Shown here piece after piece: positions 45,299 to 55,143 of a stretch of 64,000 nucleotides of DNA. Position numbers and translations under genes: made by a program. The DNA comes from Hyphomonadaceae bacterium. Lineage in GTDB: Bacteria > Pseudomonadota > Alphaproteobacteria > Caulobacterales > Aquidulcibacteraceae. Positions within the stretch are counted from its first letter, which is position 1; every line of letters begins with the position of its first letter. The notes under the pieces are model-generated. The model ran no database searches, was not told where the DNA came from, and saw only the letters and a program-made list of their open reading frames with translations. The stretch lies in the NCBI GenBank assembly GCA_019753105.1, contig JAIELJ010000006.1, forward strand, positions 532,245 through 596,244, given 5' to 3'.

Positions 45299-48200
45299 CT
45301 AGTCGCTTTCGCGCCGCCAGCGCAGCGAGACCCGCTGATCGCCATTGCCGAGGAAGCTGGTGATCAGAACGAGGCGCGGGCGAATGGTGTATTCGACGCG
45401 CGTTTGCGCCTGGCCAAGCCCCGTGCGTGCGACTTCGACATAAACGTCGCGCGTCAGATAAACGCCGCCGGCGACCAGAAAGCCGCCATCTTCGTCCTGA
45501 CGCACATTGAACCGGTCCAGACCCGCCGCCGCACGCGCGGCGTCCACCAGATCGACCGATGCGCGGCCCGAGAGCGCGGCCAAACTGGCCGCCAGCTGCG
45601 CTGCTTCGAAGGCGGAGAGATCCTCCACCGAGCGGCCAAAGAGCATTTGCGGCAGGATTTCGTCTTCGGGCAGCGGCGGGTCGCTGGAAAACGCGATCTC
45701 CGGATCGCGCGCGGTGCCGGTGAGGCGGATGCGGGCGGAGATATCGGCAGAGTCGCGCACGGCGCTCATGTCGATCTGGGCATCGAGCGGATCGCCGCGG
45801 AAGAAGATGCGCGCATCCTCGATTTCGAAGGGCTGGCCCGAAAGCGCCAGCGTGCCGCGGATCGAACGCGCCTCCCCGAAGACTTGCGGATTGCGCGACG
45901 ATCCCTGCAGACGCAGATCGAGCGACCATTCCGCGTCGATGCCGCGCCCGCGCGTGAATACGCGCCCCGGTGCGCGCACGCGCACGTCGAGCCTCGTCGC
46001 GCCGTTGCGTTGAACGGGCGCTGCTTCTTGAATCGGCTCGTCGATGTCACCCGGGCGATTGATCTCGATGACATCAAGCGTCGGAATGCCGGCTTCCGGA
46101 TTGGAGGCAATATCGATCTCGGCTTCGGCAATATTGAGCTGGCCGGTGAGCGAGGACTGCAAACCGTCCCACGCCAGTGTCAGTTCGCCGCTTGCGACAG
46201 CGCGTGCATCCGGCCGATCGGCCACGCGCATTCCATCGACGTTCACGACGATGCGGCCCTCGCGATTGTTGGCGCTTCCCCCCGTTGCGCTCAAGCGTCC
46301 GCCGCGCGGGCCTGCGGCTGTGAAGTTTTCGATCGTCACGCCGCGATCATCGATCGCCACGCGCGCGTCGAGATCGACCAAGGTGACGCCCGTGAGTTTG
46401 TCTTCGAAGCGCCCATCAACGATTTCGATGTTCCCGTCGCCGGAAAGATAACCGGCGCCGAACTGCAACTCGCCTTCACCATTGAGCTGGCCTTGCAGCG
46501 ATTGATCGGGCAGGCGCGCGACCGCCCATAAGCTCTCCGCCGGCCCGCGCACCGACCACGTCGCTTCTCCGCGCCGCTCCGGCGCGAGCGCAATGCGGAT
46601 CGGCGCGTTGCTGGTGACGACAGGGGCGTTGGCTTCAAAGCGCGCCACCAGACCCTCGGTCGATGTCGCGTCAATTGTCGCGGTGACGCGATCTGGAACG
46701 AGACGGCCAACAATGTGCATGTCGAGCATGCCACGCTGGCGGCCGGCGAAACGCGCATCGTCGAGCATCACATTCGCGTCGCCGGATAGCCCGCGCCCGC
46801 TGCTCGCGACCGTAAGGCTGCCGTCGATGCGCCCTGTTGCGCGCTCGCCCCAGATGGCTGCTAACGGCGCCAGCGGCGCGTCGTCTATCTGCGCTGTGCC
46901 GCTAACAGCGCGACCACGCTCCGTCCAAGTGCCGCGGACGACGCCATCGGCGACGGCGACATCGAGCGAGGCTTCCATCTGTCCGCGCCGCCACGAGGCG
47001 ACGATCGGCGCGCGCGAGAAAATGTCGGCGCCGGCAAGTGTGCCGCGCCCTTCGATGCGTGCGGTAGACTCGCCGTCGAGATCGAGCAGGGCCGTGCCTT
47101 CGAATGCCAGCGCGGCTTGCCGCAAGCGCCCGCGCATGTCGAAGGTCGTCGCGATCGCATTGAACGGACCGCGCGCGCGCAAGGTCGCCGCCCGGACGCT
47201 AAGCTCGCCCGCCCGCGCATCCATAATTTGCGCTTCGAGCAACACCATATCGGGGGCGAGCGCCAGATCGCCGACAAGCCGGCCCGTCGCGCCAGGGACG
47301 ATGCCGTCAATCGAGCCGTTCACATCGAGTGCTGCTGTCACGCCGCGAGAGCCAAACGACGCAGAGCCTTGCGCCGCCAGCCCGCCCCATTGCGCATCGA
47401 TTGCGCTTAAGCCGAACGCGCCGCCCGCGACGCTCACATTGGCCGTGCCGGTAAGCGCTTGGCCTGAAGCGATGCCTTCGACGCTAGCTGATCCCGCATA
47501 GGCGCTGCCGTTCGGCGCCAGCGTGAAGGTGACATTTGGATTTTCAACGACAACGCCACCCGCCGCGAAGCTGGAAAGCGTTGCGTTCGCTGAAAGCGTC
47601 GGGCGCGCAATGCGTCCGGTAAGGCGGCCCGTGGCGTCGACAGCGCCGGCGATTTCGGCGCCGCCAAGCGAAAGCGGCCCGCGCGCGCTGGCTTCAATGT
47701 TGAGATTGGCCTCGCCGCGCACGATGCGTCCTGTCGCGCCGGCGCGAAGCTGAGCGCCATCGATCCGCGCGTGCGACACGGTGAGACCGCCATTTTCGTA
47801 GGTGAGGCGGGCATCAAGGCGCGGCGTGCCGCCCAACAATTGCGGGATGATGTCCGGCCGCCCGGCGATGCGCTGGCCTTCGCCATCGGCGGAGATAGTC
47901 CAGATGCGTTCATCGCGGCCGTCTTCCGTGAACGCGCGCCAGCGGCCATTGGCTTGCCCGGTGAGTTCACGCGAGAACGCTTGCAACTGGCGCACGCGCC
48001 ATTCGCCGGAGAACTCGCCATCGTTGCCATTGACCCAGCCTTGCGCACTGACGGCAAGCGCGTCGCTGGTCAGTTCGGCGGTGTTGAGTGCGAAGCGCGC
48101 GCGGCGGCGGTCGTATTCAAGATCAGTGCGCAGACGCGCTTGCGCGAAGAGCGGCGCGGTTTGTGCTGGCGCGCGCAGATCGGCGTCGAGTGTGAAGCGC

Positions 48201-49387
48201 TCCGCCATGAGCGCCGCGTTTACCGGGCCAGCGAGCCGCGTGCGTTGGCCGAGCGCATCGACGCTTTGCGCGACAAGCGTCGCCTGGATCGCAGTGGTGC
48301 CACGCGCACGGCGAAGCTCGCCTTCCAAGCGCGCCGCGCCTAGCGCGAACGGTGACTCGGGGGCAATGTCCGAGAGGTTTGGCGTCGTCGCCACGAATTG
48401 CGCGGGACCATCGAACGCGCCCTCTTCGTTGAAGGCGCCTTCGATGTCGAGCGCGAGGAAAGGCGTCTCGGCGCGCGCTTCAAAAGCGCCGTTATGATCG
48501 CCACTGGCGGCAAGGCTTACGCGCGGGCCGATACGGCGCGCGATCGTCTGCAACATGGGCAGGCGATCAAGCTGCGCTTCGGCTTGCGAGATGTTCCAGC
48601 GTTCGGGCGTCCAGCTGACGAGGCCAGCGAGGAGCTGTTCGTCTTCGCCAATACTGGCGCGCAAAGCGGCGCTGCCGGTTTGTGCGTCGCCTTCGCCGCG
48701 CGCGGTAGCGCGTATGCCTTCATCACCAACCCCAAGCAGCCGCGCGAACACGCCGCCCGGTTCGCTCGTGGCGTCGAGTTCAAGGGCGTAATCAGCGCCG
48801 GCGCCATAGCGCGCGACGATATGATCGGCTTCGCTATCGGTGCGCTGGAGGCGCAGGTCCAGGCCGCGCAACGCTTCGTCTTCGAGCTGCAGCGAAAGAT
48901 CGAGGCTGAACTCCGAAGCAACACCGGCCACCGGCTCGGCAACGATGATGCGCTCGACACGTAGACCGCTAATGTCGACATCAAAGGAGGCGCCGCTTGA
49001 CGGACGCGGCGCGGCCAATGTCGGCTGGCGGTGAACAACGATGCTCGCCGCGTCAACTGCGCGCAGCGTTACAGCGCCGCCGAAAATATCTTGCGGGCTC
49101 CAGCGCAGCGCGACGTCGGACGCTTCGATCCAAATGCCGTCAGCATCGGCGATTGCAATGCGCCCTGCGCGCAGATCGCCGAGCCACGAACCACTGACGT
49201 CATCAATCTCAAGGTTGCCCAGCCGCCATATGCGCGCGCCGTCAGCGACACTATCGATCACCCAAGGCGCGGCCGGGCCAACGCCGATCGCGGCGCCGCC
49301 AAGCATGAGCGCGGCGCCCGCGGCGCTGAAGATCAGGCTGCGGCGGCGCGGGCGCTTGGTTGGCGGGGGAAGCTCGGGCTCGCTCAA
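45299..49387 (-). CDS. tamB: Translocation and assembly module protein TamB
   Basis: A 1362-residue inner-membrane-anchored protein that bridges the periplasm to TamA, with roles in outer-membrane protein insertion and phospholipid transport. After a short basic segment (KRPRRRS) comes one transmembrane helix (about residues 17-37). The rest is a long beta-rich AsmA/TamB-like region, and the conserved C-terminal TamB domain is recognisable by FEIEDARIFFRGDPLDAQID and SDPPLPEDEILPQMLFGRS, ending in the VEYTIRPRLVLITSF segment. Start is TTG 49387, overlapping the tamA stop (TTGA). Length is typical. Confidence 0.95.
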   Translation of the reverse strand: MSEPELPPPTKRPRRRSLIFSAAGAALMLGGAAIGVGPAAPWVIDSVADGARIWRLGNLEIDDVSGSWLGDLRAGRIAIADADGIWIEASDVALRWSPQDIFGGAVTLRAVDAASIVVHRQPTLAAPRPSSGASFDVDISGLRVERIIVAEPVAGVASEFSLDLSLQLEDEALRGLDLRLQRTDSEADHIVARYGAGADYALELDATSEPGGVFARLLGVGDEGIRATARGEGDAQTGSAALRASIGEDEQLLAGLVSWTPERWNISQAEAQLDRLPMLQTIARRIGPRVSLAASGDHNGAFEARAETPFLALDIEGAFNEEGAFDGPAQFVATTPNLSDIAPESPFALGAARLEGELRRARGTTAIQATLVAQSVDALGQRTRLAGPVNAALMAERFTLDADLRAPAQTAPLFAQARLRTDLEYDRRRARFALNTAELTSDALAVSAQGWVNGNDGEFSGEWRVRQLQAFSRELTGQANGRWRAFTEDGRDERIWTISADGEGQRIAGRPDIIPQLLGGTPRLDARLTYENGGLTVSHARIDGAQLRAGATGRIVRGEANLNIEASARGPLSLGGAEIAGAVDATGRLTGRIARPTLSANATLSSFAAGGVVVENPNVTFTLAPNGSAYAGSASVEGIASGQALTGTANVSVAGGAFGLSAIDAQWGGLAAQGSASFGSRGVTAALDVNGSIDGIVPGATGRLVGDLALAPDMVLLEAQIMDARAGELSVRAATLRARGPFNAIATTFDMRGRLRQAALAFEGTALLDLDGESTARIEGRGTLAGADIFSRAPIVASWRRGQMEASLDVAVADGVVRGTWTERGRAVSGTAQIDDAPLAPLAAIWGERATGRIDGSLTVASSGRGLSGDANVMLDDARFAGRQRGMLDMHIVGRLVPDRVTATIDATSTEGLVARFEANAPVVTSNAPIRIALAPERRGEATWSVRGPAESLWAVARLPDQSLQGQLNGEGELQFGAGYLSGDGNIEIVDGRFEDKLTGVTLVDLDARVAIDDRGVTIENFTAAGPRGGRLSATGGSANNREGRIVVNVDGMRVADRPDARAVASGELTLAWDGLQSSLTGQLNIAEAEIDIASNPEAGIPTLDVIEINRPGDIDEPIQEAAPVQRNGATRLDVRVRAPGRVFTRGRGIDAEWSLDLRLQGSSRNPQVFGEARSIRGTLALSGQPFEIEDARIFFRGDPLDAQIDMSAVRDSADISARIRLTGTARDPEIAFSSDPPLPEDEILPQMLFGRSVEDLSAFEAAQLAASLAALSGRASVDLVDAARAAAGLDRFNVRQDEDGGFLVAGGVYLTRDVYVEVARTGLGQAQTRVEYTIRPRLVLITSFLGNGDQRVSLRWRRESD

Positions 49388-51198
49388 AAGGCTTGGCCCA
49401 AGCTGATATAGACGGCGAAATCATCGCCGCTTTCGCTGTCGTCGAGCGGCACTGCGAAATCGATGCGCAGCGGCGCAAAGCCAAGATCGTAACGCACGCC
49501 AACGCCCGCGCCGAACGAGAGATCGCCCGCTTCGCTCCAATCATCGAACGCGGTGCCGCCATCGATGAAGACGGCTGCGCCCCAGCCATTGTCGAAGCGA
49601 TAGCGCGCCTCGATAGAGGCTTCGAGCAAGCCTTGCCCGCCCGGCGTCAGCCCAAGCAAATCGCGTTCGGCGGGATAGATCGAATTGTACTCATAGCCGC
49701 GCACTGAGCCACCGCCGCCTGCATAGAAGCGGCGATCCGGCGGTACGTCGTCGGCGCTGCCGGAGACTGGCTCAAGCCAGCCCGTCAACACGCGCGCGGC
49801 GAGCGTCAGGCGATCATTATCGAGGAACGATTCATAGACTCTGCCTTCGCCGATCAAGCGCACGAAACCGAGTGTAGCATCGCCGGCGGAAACAGAGGGC
49901 TCGACGCGCAAATCCACGATCGAACCATCGCGCGGATCGAGCGTGAAACCGGTCGAGTCGTTGCGGACGTTGTAAAAACCCGAGAGCACGACGGCATCGC
50001 GGACGTCGCTGACGAGGTCGTCGTATTGGTCAACGGCGAGGCGCACGCCGTAGCTTTGGCCGAGGCGTAAGCGATTTGACGCCGTCACAGTGCCATAGAT
50101 CGCAGCGCCGGTGCGCGTGTAGGCGTCGATCTCCTCGCGCCCCAGTTCTGAGCCGAGCGTGAGAGCGTGGCCACGTCCGGCCCAGTGAGGGCGTAGCCAC
50201 TCTACCGTGACGCCTTGTTGCATTTCCGCGAGTGTCGCTTCGATGCTCAGCGCATCGGCGCGCCGGGTGAAGTTTCGGCGTGTCCATTCGCCGACGACGC
50301 CGAAACCTTCAGTGGTTGAATAGCTCACACCCAGTTCGTAGGCGTTGCGCCGCGCCGCTTCGACATCGACGACAACATTGCTCAAACCATCCGGTCCCGG
50401 TGGTTCGAGCCGGGTGGTGGCCAGTGAGACAGCGCCGGTTGATGTCAGGTCACGCCGCAATTGCTGCAGCGCCTGCGGCGAGTACCGCTCGCCGTTCTCC
50501 CAATTTTGCAATTGTTCAACGAAGCTTGGACGGAAGAGATCGTTGGGCTCTGCGCGAACGCTGCCGAGCCGCGTGATCGCGCCGATGTCGAAGCGATACT
50601 GCGCCGTCACGCGTGCTGTTGCGTGATCAACGATGACCCGCCGCTCACCCGCTGAGGCGTTGGCGTAGCCGGCCGCTTGAAGCGCTTGCAGGGCGTTGGC
50701 TTGCGCACTCAGCACTGGCGCCGCGCGCGCGGGTGCGCCGTACTCCACTTCGTTGAGAGCGCGGACGACGCCGTAATCGGCGTGCGGCTCAGGCGTCTCG
50801 CCCGTCCAGATCACTTCCGGCGCCTCAAACCTGAAGCGGGGGCCGAGTTCGATCACCAGACGCGCCGCGGGCGGATCCTCCGATGCTTCCGGTGTGACGG
50901 TTGCTGCGTAATAGCCCTCGGAGCGGAGCCACGCCAAAGCACGCGCCGCTGCTTCCTCGCCGATGCGCTCAGCTTCGAACAATGTCGTTGGTTCATCGCG
51001 ATCCGGCAACAGATCCAAAATCGCGCGACGTGAATCCTCGTCAGCGCCATCGAGAATGACGGGGCTATCGGCCCACGCTGGGGCCGTCATGGCAGGCATG
51101 CCGATAGCCACGCAGAGCGCGGCCGGGAGGACGGGAACGAGGCGCATTACGAACCGCGCCAAGGCTCGCAGTGCGACGGTTAAGGCTTTATCAACCAT
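49384..51198 (-). CDS. tamA: Translocation and assembly module outer-membrane protein TamA
   Basis: A 604-residue Omp85-family protein. A signal peptide (to about PAWA) is followed by POTRA domains (about residues 45-270, including ARALAWLRSEGYYAATVTP and QNWENGERYSPQALQQLRR) and a C-terminal 16-strand barrel ending in the beta-signal YISLGQAF with terminal Phe. The GSVRGYEYNSI segment is the conserved VRGY loop of Omp85 proteins. Works with TamB, which follows with a four-base overlap. An internal Met (MRLVPVLPAAL) could be the true start. Confidence 0.95.
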   Translation of the reverse strand: MVDKALTVALRALARFVMRLVPVLPAALCVAIGMPAMTAPAWADSPVILDGADEDSRRAILDLLPDRDEPTTLFEAERIGEEAAARALAWLRSEGYYAATVTPEASEDPPAARLVIELGPRFRFEAPEVIWTGETPEPHADYGVVRALNEVEYGAPARAAPVLSAQANALQALQAAGYANASAGERRVIVDHATARVTAQYRFDIGAITRLGSVRAEPNDLFRPSFVEQLQNWENGERYSPQALQQLRRDLTSTGAVSLATTRLEPPGPDGLSNVVVDVEAARRNAYELGVSYSTTEGFGVVGEWTRRNFTRRADALSIEATLAEMQQGVTVEWLRPHWAGRGHALTLGSELGREEIDAYTRTGAAIYGTVTASNRLRLGQSYGVRLAVDQYDDLVSDVRDAVVLSGFYNVRNDSTGFTLDPRDGSIVDLRVEPSVSAGDATLGFVRLIGEGRVYESFLDNDRLTLAARVLTGWLEPVSGSADDVPPDRRFYAGGGGSVRGYEYNSIYPAERDLLGLTPGGQGLLEASIEARYRFDNGWGAAVFIDGGTAFDDWSEAGDLSFGAGVGVRYDLGFAPLRIDFAVPLDDSESGDDFAVYISLGQAF

Positions 51199-51304
51199 AA
51201 AGTCCGGTCTCAGCCCCGCCGCAACCGGAAATGCTCACAAAATCAAATGTATGCAAAGCGCCAATGGCGCCTTGCTGCTGTTTAACCCGTGATTAGCCCC
51301 AGGC

Positions 51305-52228
51305 TTAGCCCCAAGGGCCTTTGCGCCGGCCCCACGGACCGCCGTCTTGCGCTGGCGCCGGTTGTGGCGTTGCGCGGCCGAAACGCTGGGCCATCTGCAT
51401 CAGCTGGGCGATGCGGTTCTTGGTGTTCGGGTGCGTCGAGAAGAGATTGTCCGCGCCGCGGCCCGAGAGCGGGTTGATGATGAAGAGGTGCGCCATGGCC
51501 GGATTGCGCTCGGCGTCCATGTTTACGCGCTGGCGTGCGTAGGACTCGATCTTCGAGAGCGCGCTCGCGAGCGCTTCCGGTTCGCCGCCGATTTCTGCGC
51601 CGATGCGATCGGCTTCGTACTCGCGCGAGCGGCTGATCGCCATTTGCACCAAAGCTGCGGCCATCGGCGCCAAGATCATGATGGCGATGCCGACGATCGG
51701 GTTTGGGCGCTCGCCGTTGCTGCCGCCAAAGAAGAGCGCGAAATTCGCCAACATGCCGATGGCGCCGGCGATCGTGGCCGTAACCGTCATCGTCAGCGTG
51801 TCGCGGTTTTTCACGTGCGCCAGTTCGTGCGCCATGACGCCGCGAATTTCCTCGCGCGAAAGCAGGCCAAGCAGGCCGCTAGTGGCGGCGACAGCGGCGT
51901 TTTCAGGATTGCGGCCGGTGGCGAAGGCGTTCGGCTGCGGGTTGTCGATAATGTAAATCTTCGGTGCGGGCAGACCGGCGCGCGCGGCCAGGGCGAGCGT
52001 ATCCTGTGCGTAAGCGCGCACGCGCGGATCGGGGTGGTTTGGATCGACTGGCTGGGCGCGGAAGTGGCGCAGCACCATTTTGTCGGAGTTCCAATAGGCA
52101 AACAAATTCATGCCCGCCGCAACCACAAGCGCAATCAGCATGCCGCCCGTGCCGCCAACGAAGTAACCGATCGCGCCGAACAGCGCGGTCATGGCGGCGA
52201 GAAGGATGTATGTCTTCAGATGGTTCAT
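51305..52228 (-). CDS. htpX: Membrane protease HtpX
   Basis: A 307-residue M48 zinc protease of the inner membrane that degrades misfolded membrane proteins. Two N-terminal helices (about 5-25, 28-45), zinc motif HELAH at 134-138, two further membrane helices (about 145-165 and 175-200) and the third ligand in [13 protein letters not shown]. Start at ATG 52228 ([13 protein letters not shown]) is the family start; a longer frame to 52405 is antisense to the SdhAF4 gene. The Pro/Gly/Arg-rich tail is cytosolic. It precedes tamA by 106 bases on the same strand. Confidence 0.95.
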   Translation of the reverse strand: MNHLKTYILLAAMTALFGAIGYFVGGTGGMLIALVVAAGMNLFAYWNSDKMVLRHFRAQPVDPNHPDPRVRAYAQDTLALAARAGLPAPKIYIIDNPQPNAFATGRNPENAAVAATSGLLGLLSREEIRGVMAHELAHVKNRDTLTMTVTATIAGAIGMLANFALFFGGSNGERPNPIVGIAIMILAPMAAALVQMAISRSREYEADRIGAEIGGEPEALASALSKIESYARQRVNMDAERNPAMAHLFIINPLSGRGADNLFSTHPNTKNRIAQLMQMAQRFGRATPQPAPAQDGGPWGRRKGPWG

Positions 52229-52265
52229 GGCCCATGATATTGAGAGCAGATGACCGAGGTTCAAT

Positions 52266-52451
52266 ATGGGTGATGGTGAAGAAGCGCCGAAGCGCAAGCT
52301 GACGCCCGAAGCCGAACGCGCGCTTGCGGAAGCGGAGGCGCGGCGCAAAGCGGAACAGGAAAAGCTGCCAAAGGAAGTTGGCGGCCGCGACGGCCCGGAA
52401 CCCACGCGTTACGGCGATTGGGAAAAGAAGGGCATCGTCAGCGACTTCTAG
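52266..52451 (+). CDS. SdhAF4-type succinate dehydrogenase assembly factor (DUF1674)
   Basis: A 61-residue protein ending in the DUF1674 signature [18 protein letters not shown], the region that in SdhAF4 binds flavinated SdhA and protects it before assembly of complex II. The N-terminal half is a charged helix. It diverges from htpX with 37 bases between the start codons. The sdh genes are not in the window. Family assignment from the signature is firm. Confidence 0.9.
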   Translation: MGDGEEAPKRKLTPEAERALAEAEARRKAEQEKLPKEVGGRDGPEPTRYGDWEKKGIVSDF

Positions 52452-52555
52452 TTAATCCGCGCGCCGATGGGCGAAGTTGGCGCGCCAGGGGCGAAGCGGC
52501 TTTGCGGCGAGCCGGTCGCGCGCGAGAGTGCGACGCTTAATCTGGAGAGAGTTTC

Positions 52556-52948
52556 ATGCGCGCGCTTGCGATGTTCGCCGCTATCGCCCTGATCGCCGCA
52601 CCGTTGGCCGCAGTCCCCAGCGTCGCGTACGCTGACGGCATCGAGCGTCCGCGTACGCCGCGCCCGCGTCCGCGCCCTGAACCGGCGCCCGTTCCCGCGC
52701 CCGCGCCGGTTGTGGTGCAGGAAGGGCCGGAAACCGTCACGCTCTCTAACTCCTTCTTCGCCGGGTCCTATGGCGGCGTCGGCGCAGACGTTGGCGGTGG
52801 CTATTATTCGAGCACGACAGTCGTCATTCGTGGCAGTTCGGCCTCGGCTTCGGCCTTCGCTTATTCTTCAGCCAGCGCACGCGCCGGCGCGCGCGGTTTC
52901 GGCCGCGGCGGACATGGCGGACGGGGCGGCGGCTGCGGCTGCCGATAA
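52556..52948 (+). CDS. Secreted low-complexity protein (Pro/Arg, Ser/Ala and Gly-rich)
   Basis: A 130-residue protein with a signal peptide (MRALAMFAAIALIAAPLAAVPSVAYA). Three regions follow: a Pro/Arg repeat (TPRPRPRPEPAPVPAPAP), a core with TVTLSNSFFAGSYGG and a Ser/Ala stretch (SASASAFAYSSASARA), and a Gly-rich end (GFGRGGHGGRGGGCGCR). ATG 52556 follows GGAGAGAG. Such composition suggests a surface or matrix protein; no homologue is recognised. The closing Cys pair could crosslink. Confidence 0.7.
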   Translation: MRALAMFAAIALIAAPLAAVPSVAYADGIERPRTPRPRPRPEPAPVPAPAPVVVQEGPETVTLSNSFFAGSYGGVGADVGGGYYSSTTVVIRGSSASASAFAYSSASARAGARGFGRGGHGGRGGGCGCR

Positions 52949-53064
52949 GGTAACCATCCGGCAAGACCCTCAGGCGCAAGCATTTGCTCCTCTAGGTGAA
53001 AGAGCGTAAAGGCGCGCGCTCGAAACGGGCGCGCGTCTCCCAGGCGCTCGGAGGGGAACATCTC

Positions 53065-55077
53065 ATGGCGCAGGCCCCGGCCGAAGCGCCCCAGCCCGAT
53101 AAGTCGTCGAACGGCACCCACGGCGGCGCCGCGAGAGTTGCCGCGCATGGGGGTTTTTGGGCGCTTGTGATTGGTTCGATCGGCGTCGTTTACGGCGACA
53201 TCGGCACCAGCCCGCTCTACGCCTTCAAGGAATCATTCGCGCACCTGCTTCATGAGGGCAGCGGCGTCGTTGCGCCGAGCGAAGTGCTTGGCATCGTCTC
53301 GCTCATCTTCTGGGCGCTGATGATCGTGGTGACGCTGAAATACATCGTCATCGTGATGCAGATGGACAACAAGGGCGAAGGCGGGACGCTTTCGCTGATG
53401 GCGCTGGCGCAGCGCGCGCTCGGCAAACGCACGCCGCTTCTCTTTCTGGTCGGCGTCGCTGGCGCCTCGATGTTCTACGGCGACGCGCTGATCACGCCGG
53501 CGATCTCGGTGCTGTCCGCCGTTGAAGGCTTGCGCGCTGTGCCGTCGCTGGAGAACCGCATCGATCCGTTCATCCTGCCGATCGCGGTCGGCATTCTTGT
53601 CGGTTTGTTCGCTATCCAGTCGCGCGGCACCGGCGTGATGGGGAAATTCTTTGGGCCGATCACGGCGGTATGGTTTGTCACCATGGCCGCGCTCGGCGTG
53701 TCACAGATTATCGCGAACCCCAGCGTGTTCGCGGCGCTTTCGCCGCTCTATGCGCTGAACTTCATGCTCGATCACGGCTTTCTGACCTTTGTCGTGCTCG
53801 GCTCGGTATTTCTGGCGGTTACGGGCGCGGAAGCGCTTTACGCGGATATGGGCCATTTCGGCCGCCGCCCGATCCGTGTGGCGTGGGTCGGCCTAGTCTT
53901 GCCCGCGCTGACGTTGAACTATCTTGGCCAGGGCGCATTCATGCTCGGCCAATTGGACGCCCTCAACGCCGAGTATGCGCTGGCCCGCGAAGCGGCGCTG
54001 GCCGTGGGCGCCGAGACGGTGAGTTTCGAGTTTAGCCCGTTCTTCGAAATGGCGCCCGAAATGCTGCGCTTGCCGCTCGTTGTGCTCGCAACGGCTGCGA
54101 CGGTGATCGCCAGCCAAGCCGTGATCTCGGGCGCCTTCTCGCTGACCCAGCAGGCAATCCAGTTGGGCTTGCTGCCGCGCATGGAAATCCGGCGTACGTC
54201 TGAAACGCAGGCGGGCCAAATCTACATGCCGCAGATCAATTGGATCCTTCTCGCTGGCGTGCTCTTGCTTACCCTCGCGTTCGGTTCATCCACGCGTCTG
54301 GCCGCGGCTTATGGCATCTCGATCACTGGCGAGATGCTGATGAGCACGATCATGGTGTTCATCGTCATCTGGAAGATGTGGAAGCGTCCGCTCTGGTTGG
54401 CGGCGCTGATCGTGGCGCCGTTCGCCGTCATCGAACTTGTGTTTCTTGCGTCCAACCTACAGCGCGTTTGGTCCGGCGGCTTTGTGCCGCTTTTGCTTGC
54501 GGTCGGATTGATCATCGTGATCTGGACCTGGGTGCGCGGCACGCGGCTTCTGGCCGAAACGGTGCGCCGCGACGAGCCGCTGGCGAAGCTTTTCGAAACG
54601 CTCTCACACCATCCGCCGCATCGCGTGCGCGGCGCCGCGATATTTTTGACCGGCGATCCCGACGTGGCGCCGGCTGCGCTGATGCACAATCTCAAACACA
54701 ATCAAGTGCTGCACGAGCAGATCATTATCTTGACGGTAAAGACGGTGAACGCCCCGCGTGCGCCGGAGAGCGAGCGCGTCAAGGTCGAAGATTACATGCC
54801 CGACGTGAAGCGCGTGACGCTGACGTTCGGCTTCATGGAAACGCCCAACGTCGTCAAAGCGCTCACCGAAGCGCGCAAACACGGGCTGAAGTTCGACATC
54901 ATGAAGACGAGCTTCTTCCTCTCGCGGCGAACGATCGTGCCAAGCGAAAAGAGCGGCATGCCGTTGTGGCAGGATCACCTCTTCATCTTCCTGGCGCGTA
55001 ACGCGACGAATGCGACGGACTTTTTCCACATCCCGTCGGGGCGCGCGGTGGAGCTGGGTAATCAGGTGATGGTCTAG
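53065..55077 (+). CDS. kup: Potassium uptake protein Kup
   Basis: A 670-residue KUP/HAK K+/H+ symporter. The family N-terminus GVVYGDIGTSPLYAFKE is present at about residues 41-57, followed by a core of about 12 membrane helices with GGTLSLMALAQRAL, GDALITPAISVLSAVEGL and YADMGHFGRRPI, and a cytoplasmic tail of about 170 residues. ATG 53065 is chosen with GGAGGGGAA upstream. K+ regulation typical of the family is not visible here. Confidence 0.95.
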   Translation: MAQAPAEAPQPDKSSNGTHGGAARVAAHGGFWALVIGSIGVVYGDIGTSPLYAFKESFAHLLHEGSGVVAPSEVLGIVSLIFWALMIVVTLKYIVIVMQMDNKGEGGTLSLMALAQRALGKRTPLLFLVGVAGASMFYGDALITPAISVLSAVEGLRAVPSLENRIDPFILPIAVGILVGLFAIQSRGTGVMGKFFGPITAVWFVTMAALGVSQIIANPSVFAALSPLYALNFMLDHGFLTFVVLGSVFLAVTGAEALYADMGHFGRRPIRVAWVGLVLPALTLNYLGQGAFMLGQLDALNAEYALAREAALAVGAETVSFEFSPFFEMAPEMLRLPLVVLATAATVIASQAVISGAFSLTQQAIQLGLLPRMEIRRTSETQAGQIYMPQINWILLAGVLLLTLAFGSSTRLAAAYGISITGEMLMSTIMVFIVIWKMWKRPLWLAALIVAPFAVIELVFLASNLQRVWSGGFVPLLLAVGLIIVIWTWVRGTRLLAETVRRDEPLAKLFETLSHHPPHRVRGAAIFLTGDPDVAPAALMHNLKHNQVLHEQIIILTVKTVNAPRAPESERVKVEDYMPDVKRVTLTFGFMETPNVVKALTEARKHGLKFDIMKTSFFLSRRTIVPSEKSGMPLWQDHLFIFLARNATNATDFFHIPSGRAVELGNQVMV

Positions 55078-55143
55078 GCCGCTGCGCGCCTGCGATGAAT
55101 GGGTGTGACGGGCTGGCCCGGGGCATGTAGTATTCGAGCTGCG

